From Mycobacterium hubeiense (lineage in GTDB: Bacteria; Actinomycetota; Actinomycetes; Mycobacteriales; Mycobacteriaceae), in contig NZ_PIZU01000045.1 in assembly GCF_002838065.1 (NCBI RefSeq), forward strand, positions 1-34,928: a stretch of DNA of 34,928 nucleotides. Direction: 5' to 3'. The notes beneath the pieces were generated by a model that worked only from the letters and a program-made list of their open reading frames with translations, made no database searches and was not told the DNA's origin. Below, in pieces: positions 7,968 through 16,835 of this stretch. Within the stretch, counting starts at the first letter, position 1. Each line of letters opens with the position of its first letter. Position numbers and translations under genes: made by a program.

Positions 7968-8010
7968 ATACCAAAAGTATCTCCGCCGCTCGGGAACATT
8001 CCAAAAGTAT
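7968..8010. promoter_or_regulatory. Two operator-like 13-mers between tetR and the FAD-domain gene
   Basis: ATACCAAAAGTAT at 7968-7980 is an inverted repeat (ATAC, 5-nt centre, GTAT). ATTCCAAAAGTAT at 7998-8010 differs by one base. The two are exactly 30 bp apart, about three helical turns, in an AT-rich intergenic region that divides the divergent genes. This fits a TetR-type operator pair. The rest of the 251-nt gap (7907-8157) shows no other gene. Confidence 0.5.
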
Positions 8011-8157
8011 GTAAAATCCCGTGCAAAAATAACGTTTAGTTCAAGCTCCAGGAAGGGAGCGAAGCTTGGAGGCTGTTGCCAAAGTCCGCACTGGCAAAAA
8101 CCCCCGAAGCGGACCGTGGCAACGCCGCGATTATTACGCGGACCGCGGGTGCACCCG

Positions 8158-9003
8158 ATGACGTGGGACGACGAAGTCGATGTGCTCTGCGTGGGATCAG
8201 GACTGGGCGGGTTGGCGGGCGCCGTCGCGGCGGACGACGCCGGACTCGACGTGTTGGTCGCCCAACCGAGCGCACCAAGTGAGGGTGTGCCGTCGCTCGG
8301 CGCCGGCGTGACGGACTCTGACACGCTGGACTACTTCGCGGCAGTGACCGGCGATGCGCAGCCACCCTCCGCGGCGATGTGGAATGCGGATCCGCCGTTG
8401 CGGGTCGTCGATGCCTTACCGCCGGACAAGCCGAGGGCAGCCGTCGCGCCGTTTCTCGGTGCGCGGCTGCGGGATTGGGCTAGCTGCTGCTTGGCGTCGC
8501 CGTACGGATTCCTGCACACCCGCGTCTCGAACCGCGGCACGACGATGCGCACCCGCGACGGTGAGATTGTCGAAGTGGCAGCCGTCGGTTCGTTGCCGCC
8601 CGACACCGACGCCGTCACCGCGTCGGAACTGGGGGACTGGCTGATTGCACAGGCGCGCGACCGCGACGTCGAGGTGTTCGACGAGAGCCCGCTGCAGCGC
8701 ATCGTGTTCGAAGAAGGTGACGTCGTCGGCGCCGTCCTCGCGACCCCGGACGGCCCCTACGCGGTTCGGACGCACCATGGGGTCATCGTGACGACGTCGG
8801 ATCGCGAGACGGATGGCACCGCGATGAGAACCGGGTTGGCGGGGCAGGGCATCGTTGAAGTTTGCCTGGTCAATAAGCCCGCAAGCCGGTTCGGCCGCGT
8901 CGAGCTCGTCGTCGCCGGTGAGCCCGTGCCGCCCGCTCACACGCTCGGCGTCGCCGAGAAATGCACCGGGATGCGTCCCTCGGCCAGCAGCGACTCCATC
9001 TGA
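8158..9003 (+). CDS. Short FAD-binding protein related to fumarate reductase/3-ketosteroid dehydrogenase flavin domains
   Basis: The 281-residue product starts with a Rossmann motif, DVLCVGSGLGGLAGAVAAD (residues 7-25, GxGxxG), followed by a strand ending in an acid-poor VLVAQ. The remaining part includes a second mostly beta region (GDVVGAVLATPDGPYAVRTHHGVIVTTSD). Members of the flavin family are usually 450-570 residues, so the substrate-binding cap and the C-terminal FAD part are missing or reduced. ATG 8158 is chosen because the upstream frame to 8116 has no better site; GTG 8149 is possible. It converges with the GGDEF-EAL gene and the two overlap by 67 bp (8937-9003). It could be a shortened or decaying oxidoreductase. 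Confidence 0.6.
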   Translation: MTWDDEVDVLCVGSGLGGLAGAVAADDAGLDVLVAQPSAPSEGVPSLGAGVTDSDTLDYFAAVTGDAQPPSAAMWNADPPLRVVDALPPDKPRAAVAPFLGARLRDWASCCLASPYGFLHTRVSNRGTTMRTRDGEIVEVAAVGSLPPDTDAVTASELGDWLIAQARDRDVEVFDESPLQRIVFEEGDVVGAVLATPDGPYAVRTHHGVIVTTSDRETDGTAMRTGLAGQGIVEVCLVNKPASRFGRVELVVAGEPVPPAHTLGVAEKCTGMRPSASSDSI

Positions 9004-10784
9004 TCGCCGGGCATCGGGCGCGACAGCAGAAACCCCTGTGCTCGGAAACACCCGTGGCGCAACAACGTCGTCGCCGCGGCCTCCGTTTCGACGCCCTCGG
9101 CGACCAGCTGCAGACCGAACGCCTCGGCCAGGGCGATGATCGCGCGCACGATGGCCAGATCGCCCGGATTCTCCCCGAGTTCGCGCACGAAACCCTTGTC
9201 GATCTTGAGGGTGTCGACGGGCAGGGATTTGAGATGCGACAGCACGCTGTATCCGGTGCCGAAGTCGTCGATGGCCAGCTGCACGCCCGCCGCCTTCAGG
9301 CCCGCAAGCGTGAAGCGGGTTGTCTTGATGTCCTGGACCACAACGCTTTCGGTGATCTCCAGGCACACCGAATCACGCTGCAGACCGAATTCGTCGATGA
9401 TGCCTGCAACCGATTCGACGAAGCCGTCGCTGACCAACTGCACCGGCGAGACGTTGATGCGCAGCACCGTGTCGAGGCCCACCCCTTTGGCCCGCCACCG
9501 GGCGAACTGCGCGCAGGCGGCCCGCATCACCCACCGACCCAATTCGCCGGTGAGATTGATGGATTCGGCCACCCCGATGAACGCGTCGGGGGAGAGCAGC
9601 CCCCGGGTGGGGTGCTGCCAGCGGACCAGGGCCTCGGTGGCCAGAATGGCGCCGGTACGCATATCGACCTCGGGCTGGTAGTGCAGTACCAGCGAGCCGT
9701 TCTCGATCACGCTTTGCAGATGCAGCTCGATGTCGTTGCGGAATTCGCTCTTCAGTGACATGTCGTCGGTGAAGACGGCAACCTCGTTGCCACCGGCATT
9801 CTTCGCGGTGAGCACGGCCTGATCGGCGCGGCGTAGCAGATCCGACGTGGTGTCGCGGCCGGGAATTCCCAGCGCCACCCCGATGCTGACGGTGCGGGTC
9901 AGCATCTCGCCCTCGATCGGCACCCGCTCCCGCAGCGCCGACTGCAACCGGTACGCCAACGCCTCAGCGGCTTCGGTGTCCAGCGGCTCGGCGGGCACGA
10001 CGACGAATTCGTCACCACCGAGCCGGGCGATCATGCTCGGCGCCTCCGACCACTCCCGCAGTCGGTCGGCCAGGGCGCGGATGAACCAGTCACCGGCGGT
10101 GTGGCCGAGGTAGTCGTTGATGGTCTTGAGGCGGTCGAGGTCGAAGAACAGCGCCGAGACCGGTCCCGGCTGGCCGGGCGCAAGACGGGCCGACAGGTGT
10201 GCGACCAGGGCACGACGGTTGTAGAGCCCGGTCAGGTCGTCGTGATCGGCCAGGAACCGCAGCTGCTCTTCGGCGGCGACGCGGGCCTGCACCTGCGCGA
10301 ACAAGGAGGCGATGGCCTTGAGGGCGTTGAGCTCGTCGGGCAGCCATTCGCGATCGCCGTACTTGACGAATCCGAGCACCCCGGTCGTGACGTCGCCCGA
10401 CACCAGCGGAACGGCGGCCACCGTGCTCGCGGAGATGCCGCTGGCTTTCTCGATCAGCTGCCGGAACTCGTCGGTGGCGGGCTCCGGGCGGAACACGTGA
10501 ATCTCCTTCGCGTGTTCGGCCAGCGCGAACACCGGATCGGCGTCGGCGAAGTACACGACGCCGATCGGGTCCGGGTCGGGAACGTTGGCCCGCACCGGCC
10601 ACTCCGCAATCAGCTTCGACGCGCGAATGTTGTGGTCGTTGTAGCGCAGGAAGCTGAAGTCGAGTTCGAAATGGTCGACGAGATCGGCCAGCACCTTCTG
10701 ACTCACCTGGGGTGAGGTGGCCGCGTCGGCGGCCATCAGTTGGGTCGCGACCGCGGTGACGACCAGATCCAAGTTACTTGGCAC
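8937..10784 (-). CDS. GAF-GGDEF-EAL c-di-GMP cyclase/phosphodiesterase (DcpA/Rv1354c type)
   Basis: A 615-residue bifunctional signalling protein. Residues about 25-165 form a GAF sensor domain, about 175-340 a diguanylate cyclase domain with an intact GGDEF (256-260), and about 350-605 a phosphodiesterase domain with EALVRW (384-389), NVSP, EITES, DDFGTGYS (506-513) and EGVE (563-566), all expected for activity. The inhibitory RxxD site five residues before GGDEF is absent. Domain order and size match mycobacterial Rv1354c and the M. smegmatis enzyme called DcpA or MSDGC-1, which both makes and degrades c-di-GMP. GTG 10784 overlaps the end of the upstream ThiF/nitroreductase gene by 11 nt, as in the Rv1355c-Rv1354c pair, so the two are translationally coupled. 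Confidence 0.93.
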   Translation of the reverse strand: MPSNLDLVVTAVATQLMAADAATSPQVSQKVLADLVDHFELDFSFLRYNDHNIRASKLIAEWPVRANVPDPDPIGVVYFADADPVFALAEHAKEIHVFRPEPATDEFRQLIEKASGISASTVAAVPLVSGDVTTGVLGFVKYGDREWLPDELNALKAIASLFAQVQARVAAEEQLRFLADHDDLTGLYNRRALVAHLSARLAPGQPGPVSALFFDLDRLKTINDYLGHTAGDWFIRALADRLREWSEAPSMIARLGGDEFVVVPAEPLDTEAAEALAYRLQSALRERVPIEGEMLTRTVSIGVALGIPGRDTTSDLLRRADQAVLTAKNAGGNEVAVFTDDMSLKSEFRNDIELHLQSVIENGSLVLHYQPEVDMRTGAILATEALVRWQHPTRGLLSPDAFIGVAESINLTGELGRWVMRAACAQFARWRAKGVGLDTVLRINVSPVQLVSDGFVESVAGIIDEFGLQRDSVCLEITESVVVQDIKTTRFTLAGLKAAGVQLAIDDFGTGYSVLSHLKSLPVDTLKIDKGFVRELGENPGDLAIVRAIIALAEAFGLQLVAEGVETEAAATTLLRHGCFRAQGFLLSRPMPGDQMESLLAEGRIPVHFSATPSV

Positions 10785-13644
10785 GAACTTCTTTCATTCG
10801 GCGCCGACTGCGCACCGATGCCGGCGGGGCTGTGCAGAACTTAAGCATTATCACCTGTGACTCATCTTCCCGGGTGCCGGCCAGCTCCCGGAAGGTGTGC
10901 CGAAGCCGCTGCAGAGACGGCGCGAACGGGGCCGACAGCTTGCGCAGTTCCTGCTGGTCGTGGGCATAGAGGAAAAGCGGCGACACTGGTTGGACGGCGA
11001 GCCCGTGCTGCTGCGCGATGATCCAGACCGCCTCCATCGCCGACCCGCCGCGGGCGTAGTCCACCAGCCGCTGGCCTTCGACCGTCACCACGGCCAGCGC
11101 GGAACTCGCGCCCACCCGTTTGCGGGTGTGCTCGCCCAGGGCCGTGCCGGTGTTCCACTGCGCGAGGTGGGCCATGACGTCGGCCCGACGGAGGATGTCG
11201 AGGGTGGCCAGGTCGCCGCTGTCGAGTTCGAGGCTGCGGACGTCGATGCCCGAATCCGCGTCGGGATCACCCGGCCAGCGCAGTTCGGCGATCATCTCCG
11301 CGTGCAGGTGCGGCGTCAGATAGCGCATGCGGTCCGTGGCCGCGAGAATGTCGGCCGCCGCGTCGATTTCGTCGCGCTCCGACAGAAGGTGCAGCCGAGC
11401 ACCCTCCTGCTGGGCGGCGCGGTGCAGCAGGTCGACGGTGTCGGCGTCGACGGTTCCCGGCGTCCCGGGGCGGCGGTTTGTCTCCCGGCGCAGCATCGGC
11501 TCGTACAAGCGGGCTAGGTCGGGCTCATGCCCCTCGGCCAGCCGGATCACTGCGCGCAGCGGAAACTCCCCGTCGCCGTCGCTGAACTCGACGGAGCCCA
11601 CGCGATGACAGGCCGCCGCGGCCACTTTCGCGTTGTAGGTGGCCGCGCCCACCGCCACCGCGCTGGCACGGAAACCGATGTCGAGTGTCGACGTGTGTTG
11701 CGGTGAGACGGCGATGGTGACCGAATCCTGTTGTGCCTCAAGACGCCAGGGCTGTGCGTTGCCTGCCGACGGGGCGCGCACGGCGGCCGCCGTCACCCGC
11801 TCGACGACATCATCGCTGGCCGGGTCGGCCAGCGAGTCGCTGGGCGCCGATTGATCGTTGACGTTCGGTGCCATCGGTTCGGTGAGGTTGTCGAGATCCG
11901 AGGAAACGTCGATGCGGACGCGCCCGGACGGAAGGTCCTCGTCCATCCCGATTTTGCGGATGGCTGCCGCGATCGCGGCTGCGCCGAGCGTGACGTCGCC
12001 CGCCAACTGCGGCCAGGTCGACAGCGTCTGCCCGACCTCGACCAACGATGCCGCACCGCGCGAGGAGAGCTTGGCTGCATCGAGGATGCGCAGCACGTAG
12101 GGAACCTTGTCGCGGCTGTCCAAGCTCAGCAGGGTGGCGGTGTCGACATCGCCGAGCAGCCCGTGCAGGATGGGCCGTTGCGGCTCGCGGTCGAAGCGCT
12201 CGATGTCCACCAGGCCGCGGTCGGAGCTGGCCATGAGCACCGGGATTCCCTTGGCGCGCGCGGCTTCCCGGACGATGACCTTCATATCGCGCGAATCGCA
12301 CTCCTCGACGACGATGTCCAGGCCGTCGAGGAATCCGTCGATGCTGTTTTGCGTCACACCCGAGGTGCATACCCGCACAGGCAGATAGGGATCGAGTTCG
12401 GCGATCCGCCGTGCGGCGAGTGTCGCCTTGTTCACTCCGAGGTCGAGCACGCCCGCGGGGACCCGGTTCAGGTTCGTCAACTCCAGGTGATCGAAATCGG
12501 CCAACCGCAGTTCACCGCACAGGCCTTCGGCGGCAATGGTGTGCGCGACCACGTGACCCACACTGAGGCCGACCACCCCGATCTTCAGCGTGCCGAAATG
12601 CTCCTGCTCGTCCGCGGTGATCATATTGGCGTTGCGGTCCAACCGGACTCGCCGAAAAGCGTGTGGATCCAATAGCGCGACGACGGCGCGTCGCCACGGG
12701 TAATACGCCCAGTGCGTGGGTCCGGTGGTGGTGTCGATCTCGAGGCTGGGCCTTAACCGGCGGGCACATTCGGCTTGTTGCTGCCACTGGTCGACGAACT
12801 CGATGCGGGGATCGGCTTCCAGTTCAGCCAGCATGCGGCGGTCCCGCGGATTGGACATGTCGAGAATGCGTGCGCCGCAGTGCTCCCACGTCACGCCATG
12901 ATGGGCAGATGCCGGCTCGGCGTCCCGGGACGTCAGCGCCTCCGTCAACTGCGCGGTTTCGGCGAGCATCTTCGACAACTGTTGTGGTTCCGCATGGTTC
13001 GCGAAGGTGCTGCGGTCCCACCACATCACTTTTGTCCGGTACCGCTCGTCGGGGTAGGGGGTGGCGGGGATGGAAGCGGCCACCACCCCACCCGACGACT
13101 TCCAGCGGTCGAGCACGTGGCCGGCCGACGTGGCCAACAGGAACTGCACATTCAGCAACGACATCGTCGGCAACGCGGTGCGGGCGAATGCTCTGGTGAG
13201 GGCGGCGCGGTCGCAGTCCGCATCGTCGGTCACCCACGCGGTTTTCATCTCGACGACGCCGAACGGCAGCCGATCGGTGATCATCTTGCGGACCGCTGGC
13301 AGGGCGGGATGGCCTGCCCATTCGATCACCGCATGCGATTCGTCGGCGCAGGTGTATGGACCTTTGGCGCGGACGCCGCCGACCACCCGCCCGGTCGCGT
13401 CGAGAGCCGTGTAGAACAGCGCCGTCCCGTCGGCCTCCAGAATCTCGGCCATGTCGAGCGCGCGTTCCACGCCGTGTTTGCGGTACGTGCGCCGAGCACC
13501 GTCGACATATTCGGCCCACAGGTCCGGTTCGTCGGATGGTCGAGCCACCACGATCGTGGCGCCGCTATCGGAATCCCGCCACCGGATGGCAGCGTCGAGG
13601 CTGAAATCGCCGCCGGCGGTCGTGCTCAATTGTGCGAGTTGCAT
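10774..13644 (-). CDS. Rv1355c/MoeY-type fusion: GNAT-like, ThiF (E1-like) and nitroreductase-like domains
   Basis: The protein has 956 residues in three parts. Residues about 20-210 resemble an N-acyltransferase (GNAT/autoinducer-synthase-like) fold. About 350-560 is a ThiF/MoeB-type adenylation domain with GVVGLSVGH (356-364) and LADFDHLELTNLNR (381-394), matching the nucleotide loop and the DxDxxxxxNLNR motif. About 610-935 is nitroreductase-like, with APSAGNAQPW. M. tuberculosis Rv1355c is annotated MoeY, a molybdopterin biosynthesis protein, but that role is unproven and no catalytic Cys motif is obvious. ATG 13644 has GGAGGG seven bases upstream; an in-frame ATG at 13701 is less likely. 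It is coupled to the downstream c-di-GMP gene. The substrate is unknown. Confidence 0.88.
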   Translation of the reverse strand: MQLAQLSTTAGGDFSLDAAIRWRDSDSGATIVVARPSDEPDLWAEYVDGARRTYRKHGVERALDMAEILEADGTALFYTALDATGRVVGGVRAKGPYTCADESHAVIEWAGHPALPAVRKMITDRLPFGVVEMKTAWVTDDADCDRAALTRAFARTALPTMSLLNVQFLLATSAGHVLDRWKSSGGVVAASIPATPYPDERYRTKVMWWDRSTFANHAEPQQLSKMLAETAQLTEALTSRDAEPASAHHGVTWEHCGARILDMSNPRDRRMLAELEADPRIEFVDQWQQQAECARRLRPSLEIDTTTGPTHWAYYPWRRAVVALLDPHAFRRVRLDRNANMITADEQEHFGTLKIGVVGLSVGHVVAHTIAAEGLCGELRLADFDHLELTNLNRVPAGVLDLGVNKATLAARRIAELDPYLPVRVCTSGVTQNSIDGFLDGLDIVVEECDSRDMKVIVREAARAKGIPVLMASSDRGLVDIERFDREPQRPILHGLLGDVDTATLLSLDSRDKVPYVLRILDAAKLSSRGAASLVEVGQTLSTWPQLAGDVTLGAAAIAAAIRKIGMDEDLPSGRVRIDVSSDLDNLTEPMAPNVNDQSAPSDSLADPASDDVVERVTAAAVRAPSAGNAQPWRLEAQQDSVTIAVSPQHTSTLDIGFRASAVAVGAATYNAKVAAAACHRVGSVEFSDGDGEFPLRAVIRLAEGHEPDLARLYEPMLRRETNRRPGTPGTVDADTVDLLHRAAQQEGARLHLLSERDEIDAAADILAATDRMRYLTPHLHAEMIAELRWPGDPDADSGIDVRSLELDSGDLATLDILRRADVMAHLAQWNTGTALGEHTRKRVGASSALAVVTVEGQRLVDYARGGSAMEAVWIIAQQHGLAVQPVSPLFLYAHDQQELRKLSAPFAPSLQRLRHTFRELAGTREDESQVIMLKFCTAPPASVRSRRRMKEVRAK

Positions 13645-14078
13645 TGCCGTCCCTCCATAAGGCCGTCGGCGAAACCTGGCTGTTGTGTCGACCGCCGGCA
13701 TCCGCAGTCCGTGGTGTGCGAATATGCAGAAATAAGTATCCTGCCGCCGGTCCGTTTAATTCCAGCTAGCGAAGCAAACTTGTCCAGGATTGCGTTTGGT
13801 GGATAAAGGCCGAACACGGCGGGCAAACAAAAAGTCGTCAAATTGGCAATCGCGACGCAGAAAGTTTTTGCTGGTCATCTATCTGGCGAGGGGGTTCTGG
13901 CGAACTCTTGTGACGCTGTGGTGAATTATCTGGCACCGGCATGGGGCCATTGGGCTATTTTTGCTGTTTGCCCGTCGAGCCAGCCTGATGGTGAGCGGCG
14001 GCGGCGTTTTGCAGGTCGTTTCCGGGTGGGTGTGTGTTTTTCGTCCGCACGGCTGCAGGCGAGTGAGACGCTGAGAAG
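13645..14078. other. Divergent intergenic region between the ThiF/nitroreductase gene and purU
   Basis: These 434 nt separate two genes transcribed away from each other. I see no open frame with a good start, no tRNA-like or riboswitch-like fold that I can recognise, and no convincing -35/-10 pair. The region is AT-richer than its neighbours (13680-13960), which is consistent with promoters for both genes. Confidence 0.5.
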
Positions 14079-14975
14079 GTGGCGGAGGAATATCCGAGCG
14101 CAGGGCGTGCGACCTTGCCGGCCAAAGATGTGGGCCGGCTGCTGCTGCGGTGCGCCGATCGGCCCGGGCTCGTCGCGGCGGTCAGCACATTTCTCGCCGA
14201 ATCGGGCGCCAATATCGTGTCGTTGGATCAACATTCGACCGAGCAGACCGGCGGTACGTTCATCCAGCGCACCATATTTCACTTGCCGGGATTGACCGCG
14301 GCACGCGACGATCTGGAGCGCGCGTTCCGTGACCGGGTGGCCGACCGCTTCGACATGGACTTCCGGCTTACCGAGGCGTCGAAACCCAAACGGGTGGCGA
14401 TCATGGCGTCCAAGGAAGACCACTGTCTGCTGGATCTGTTGTGGCGCAATCGTCGTGGCGAACTCGACATGTCGGTGCTGATGGTGATCTCCAATCACCC
14501 CGACCTCGCCGATCAAGTCCGCCCGTTCGGGGTGCCGTTTCTACATGTGCCCGCTACCAAGGAGATTCGCGCCGAAGCGGAGCGGCGACAACTCGACCTG
14601 TTGCGGGGCAACGTCGACCTGGTGGTGCTGGCCCGCTACATGCAGATCATCAGTCCGCAGTTCCTGTCCGAGGTCGGCTGCCCGATGATCAACATCCACC
14701 ACTCCTTCCTGCCCGCCTTCATCGGTGCCGCGCCCTACCGACGGGCCAAGGAACGCGGCGTCAAGCTGGTCGGCGCGACGGCTCACTACGTGACCGAGGA
14801 ACTCGACGACGGGCCGATCATCGAACAGGACGTCGTGCGGGTGGATCATCGCCACACGGTCGAGGATCTGCGGCGCCTGGGCGCCGACGTCGAACGTCTC
14901 GTACTGTCGCGGGCGGTGTTGTGGCACTGTGAGGACCGCGTGATTCGGTACGGCAACCAGACCGTGGTCTTCTAG
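14079..14975 (+). CDS. purU: Formyltetrahydrofolate deformylase PurU
   Basis: This 298-residue enzyme hydrolyses 10-formyl-THF to THF and formate and so balances one-carbon pools. Residues about 18-90 form an ACT regulatory domain (LLLRCADRPGLVAAVSTFLA, GANIVSLDQH). About 103-290 is the formyltransferase-type catalytic domain with the conserved NIHHSFLPAF (Asn205, His207) and ELDDGPIIEQD (Asp243). The length is normal. GTG 14079 is preceded by GAGAAG, a usable ribosome binding site. The downstream MaoC gene begins 11 nt after the stop and has its own AGGAGGA. Confidence 0.95.
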   Translation: MAEEYPSAGRATLPAKDVGRLLLRCADRPGLVAAVSTFLAESGANIVSLDQHSTEQTGGTFIQRTIFHLPGLTAARDDLERAFRDRVADRFDMDFRLTEASKPKRVAIMASKEDHCLLDLLWRNRRGELDMSVLMVISNHPDLADQVRPFGVPFLHVPATKEIRAEAERRQLDLLRGNVDLVVLARYMQIISPQFLSEVGCPMINIHHSFLPAFIGAAPYRRAKERGVKLVGATAHYVTEELDDGPIIEQDVVRVDHRHTVEDLRRLGADVERLVLSRAVLWHCEDRVIRYGNQTVVF

Positions 14976-14986
14976 GAGGAGCAGTC

Positions 14987-15439
14987 GTGAAAACGTTCAG
15001 CGGGCTTGACGAGTTCGTCGCGGCGAAGGGCAGTCAGCTCGGCCCGACCGAATGGCTCGAGATCACCCAGGATCGGGTCAACTTGTTCGCCGACGCCACC
15101 GACGACCACCAGTGGATCCACGTCGATCCCGAGCGGGCGGCGAAGGGTCCGTTCGGCGGCACCATCGCGCACGGACTGCTGACGCTTTCGCTGCTGCCGC
15201 ACTTCACCCATCAGCTCTACACCGTCGACAACGTCAAAATGGCGATCAACTACGGCTACAACAAAGTCCGGTTCATCACGCCGGTCCGGGTGGGCGCCAA
15301 GTTGCGTGCACGCGCCGAGATCGCCGATGTCACCGAGCTCGACGGGGCGGTGCAGGCCACGCTGAACATCACGGTGGAGATCGAAGGTTCGGAGAAGCCC
15401 GCCGCCGTCGCGGAGTCGATCGTCCGGTTCATCGGCTGA
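14987..15439 (+). CDS. MaoC-like (R)-specific enoyl-CoA hydratase, HtdZ/Rv0130 type
   Basis: A 150-residue single hot-dog protein with the hydratase-2 motif: FADATDDHQWIHVDPERA (residues 34-51) contains Asp40 and His45, the catalytic pair, followed by GPFGGTIAHGLLTLSLL (about 54-70). It hydrates trans-2-enoyl-CoA to (R)-3-hydroxyacyl-CoA. The size and the Asp40/His45 numbering agree with M. tuberculosis Rv0130 (HtdZ). GTG 14987 follows AGGAGGA. The gene is just 11 nt from purU and probably cotranscribed, although no functional link is obvious. Confidence 0.92.
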   Translation: MKTFSGLDEFVAAKGSQLGPTEWLEITQDRVNLFADATDDHQWIHVDPERAAKGPFGGTIAHGLLTLSLLPHFTHQLYTVDNVKMAINYGYNKVRFITPVRVGAKLRARAEIADVTELDGAVQATLNITVEIEGSEKPAAVAESIVRFIG

Positions 15440-15456
15440 GTTCGGCACGGGCGCGT

Positions 15457-15512
15457 CTGACAACTGTCAGAATTCATTGACGGGCGTCAGGGGCCGTTGT
15501 TAGGGTCCAGGC
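15457..15512 (+). promoter_or_regulatory. Leaderless promoter with paired TGAC-N4-GTCA palindromes, upstream of the monooxygenase
   Basis: A -35 TTGACG (15477-15482), 18-bp spacer and -10 TAGGGT (15501-15506) place the transcription start six bases on, at the GTG of the monooxygenase (15513). There is no ribosome binding site, so translation is probably leaderless, common in mycobacteria. Two palindromes of the form TGAC-N4-GTCA lie at 15458-15469 and 15478-15489. They are 20 bp apart and the second covers the -35, suiting a repressor dimer pair. The regulator is unknown. Confidence 0.65.
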
Positions 15513-16835
15513 GTGGATCAGTATCCGCGGACTGCGGTGATCGGTGCAGGCATCAGCGGACTGACGGCCGGCAAGATGCTCAAGGACTACGGCGTGCCGT
15601 ACACCACCTTCGAGGCATCCGACCGGATCGGCGGCAACTGGGCATTCGGCAACCCCAACGGGCACAGCAGCGCGTACCGCTCGCTGCACATCGACACGTC
15701 CAAACATCGGTTGTCCTTCAAGGACTTTCCGATGCCCGAACACTTCCCGACGTTTCCGCACCACTCCGACGTCAAGGTGTATCTGGACGCTTACGCGCAG
15801 GCCTTCGGGTTGCTGGACCACATCGAGTTCAACAACGGTGTCGTGGCGGCCCGCCGCGGCGATGACGGCGTCTGGCAGATCGAGGACCAGGCGGGGCGCA
15901 CCCGTGAGTTCGATCTGCTGGTCGTCGCCAACGGCCACCACTGGGACCCGCGGCTGCCCGACTTCGAAGGCACCTTCACGGGCCAGACGATCCACTCGCA
16001 CCACTACGTCGATCCGCAGACACCGCTGAACCTGACGGGCCAACGGATCCTCCTGGTGGGCATCGGGAACAGTGCCGCGGACATCACCGTCGAGCTGTCG
16101 TCGAAGGCGCTGCAGAACAAGGTGACACTGTCGACCCGGTCCAGTGCATGGATCGTGCCCAAGTACATCGCGGGCCGACCGGGGGACACGGTGTGGCGGA
16201 CCACGCCGTATCTGCCACTGTCCTGGCAGCGCAAAATGATTCAGTTGCTCGCGCCCGCCATGGGTATCGACCCGACGCTGTACGGCCTGCCGCCGGTCAA
16301 TCACAAACTGTTCGAGGCGCATCCCACCCAGTCGGTCGAGCTTCCGCTCCGGCTCGGCTCCGGCGACGTGATCCCGAAGCCGAATGTCACCCGACTCGAC
16401 GGTGCCACAGTGCATTTCGAGGACGGCACCAGCGACGAGTTCGACACGATCATCTACGCCACGGGCTACAACATCACGTTCCCGTTCTTCGATCCCGATT
16501 TCATCAGCGCCCCGGACAACCACATCCGGCTCTACAAGCGGATGTTCAAACCCGGCATCGAGAACCTCGTCTTCATCGGCTTCGCGCAGGCGGTGCCGAC
16601 GCTGTTCCCGTTCGTTGAGTGCCAGTCGCGCCTGCTCGCCGCGTACGCCGTGGGGCGATACGCGTTGCCGTCGGTGGCCGAGATGGAGCGGGTGATCGAC
16701 GCCGATCAGCAACTGCACACCGGACATTGCACCGACCGGCCGCGCCACACCCAGCAGGTGGACTACTTCTACTACGAGCACGATATCCGCAAGCGGGAGT
16801 TGCCGGCGGGGCTGCGAAGGGCCCTGGCCGCGTGA
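15513..16835 (+). CDS. Flavin-containing monooxygenase (FMO family)
   Basis: The 440-residue protein has two Rossmann sites: an FAD loop GAGISGL (11-17) and an NADPH loop GIGNSAAD (183-190). Between them lies the FMO signature FxGxxxHxxxY at 155-165 (F155, G157, H161, Y165). It would insert one oxygen atom using NADPH and O2, on N, S or a ketone. The start is GTG 15513 at the predicted transcription start of a leaderless promoter. Its stop overlaps the next gene (GTGA, 16832-16835). Coupling to a hydrolase suggests a pathway where an oxygenated ester-like product is cleaved, an inference. Baeyer-Villiger monooxygenases are related but have a slightly different fingerprint. Confidence 0.9.
   Translation: MDQYPRTAVIGAGISGLTAGKMLKDYGVPYTTFEASDRIGGNWAFGNPNGHSSAYRSLHIDTSKHRLSFKDFPMPEHFPTFPHHSDVKVYLDAYAQAFGLLDHIEFNNGVVAARRGDDGVWQIEDQAGRTREFDLLVVANGHHWDPRLPDFEGTFTGQTIHSHHYVDPQTPLNLTGQRILLVGIGNSAADITVELSSKALQNKVTLSTRSSAWIVPKYIAGRPGDTVWRTTPYLPLSWQRKMIQLLAPAMGIDPTLYGLPPVNHKLFEAHPTQSVELPLRLGSGDVIPKPNVTRLDGATVHFEDGTSDEFDTIIYATGYNITFPFFDPDFISAPDNHIRLYKRMFKPGIENLVFIGFAQAVPTLFPFVECQSRLLAAYAVGRYALPSVAEMERVIDADQQLHTGHCTDRPRHTQQVDYFYYEHDIRKRELPAGLRRALAA

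Noticed and set aside
13908..13930. TTGTGA followed by an AT-rich stretch as a purU promoter
   Set aside because: No -10 hexamer occurs at 16-18 bp spacing, so it was not annotated.
13843..14295. A 150-codon plus-strand ORF upstream of and overlapping purU
   Set aside because: It overlaps the purU ACT domain in another frame, has no ribosome binding site and shows no recognisable domain.
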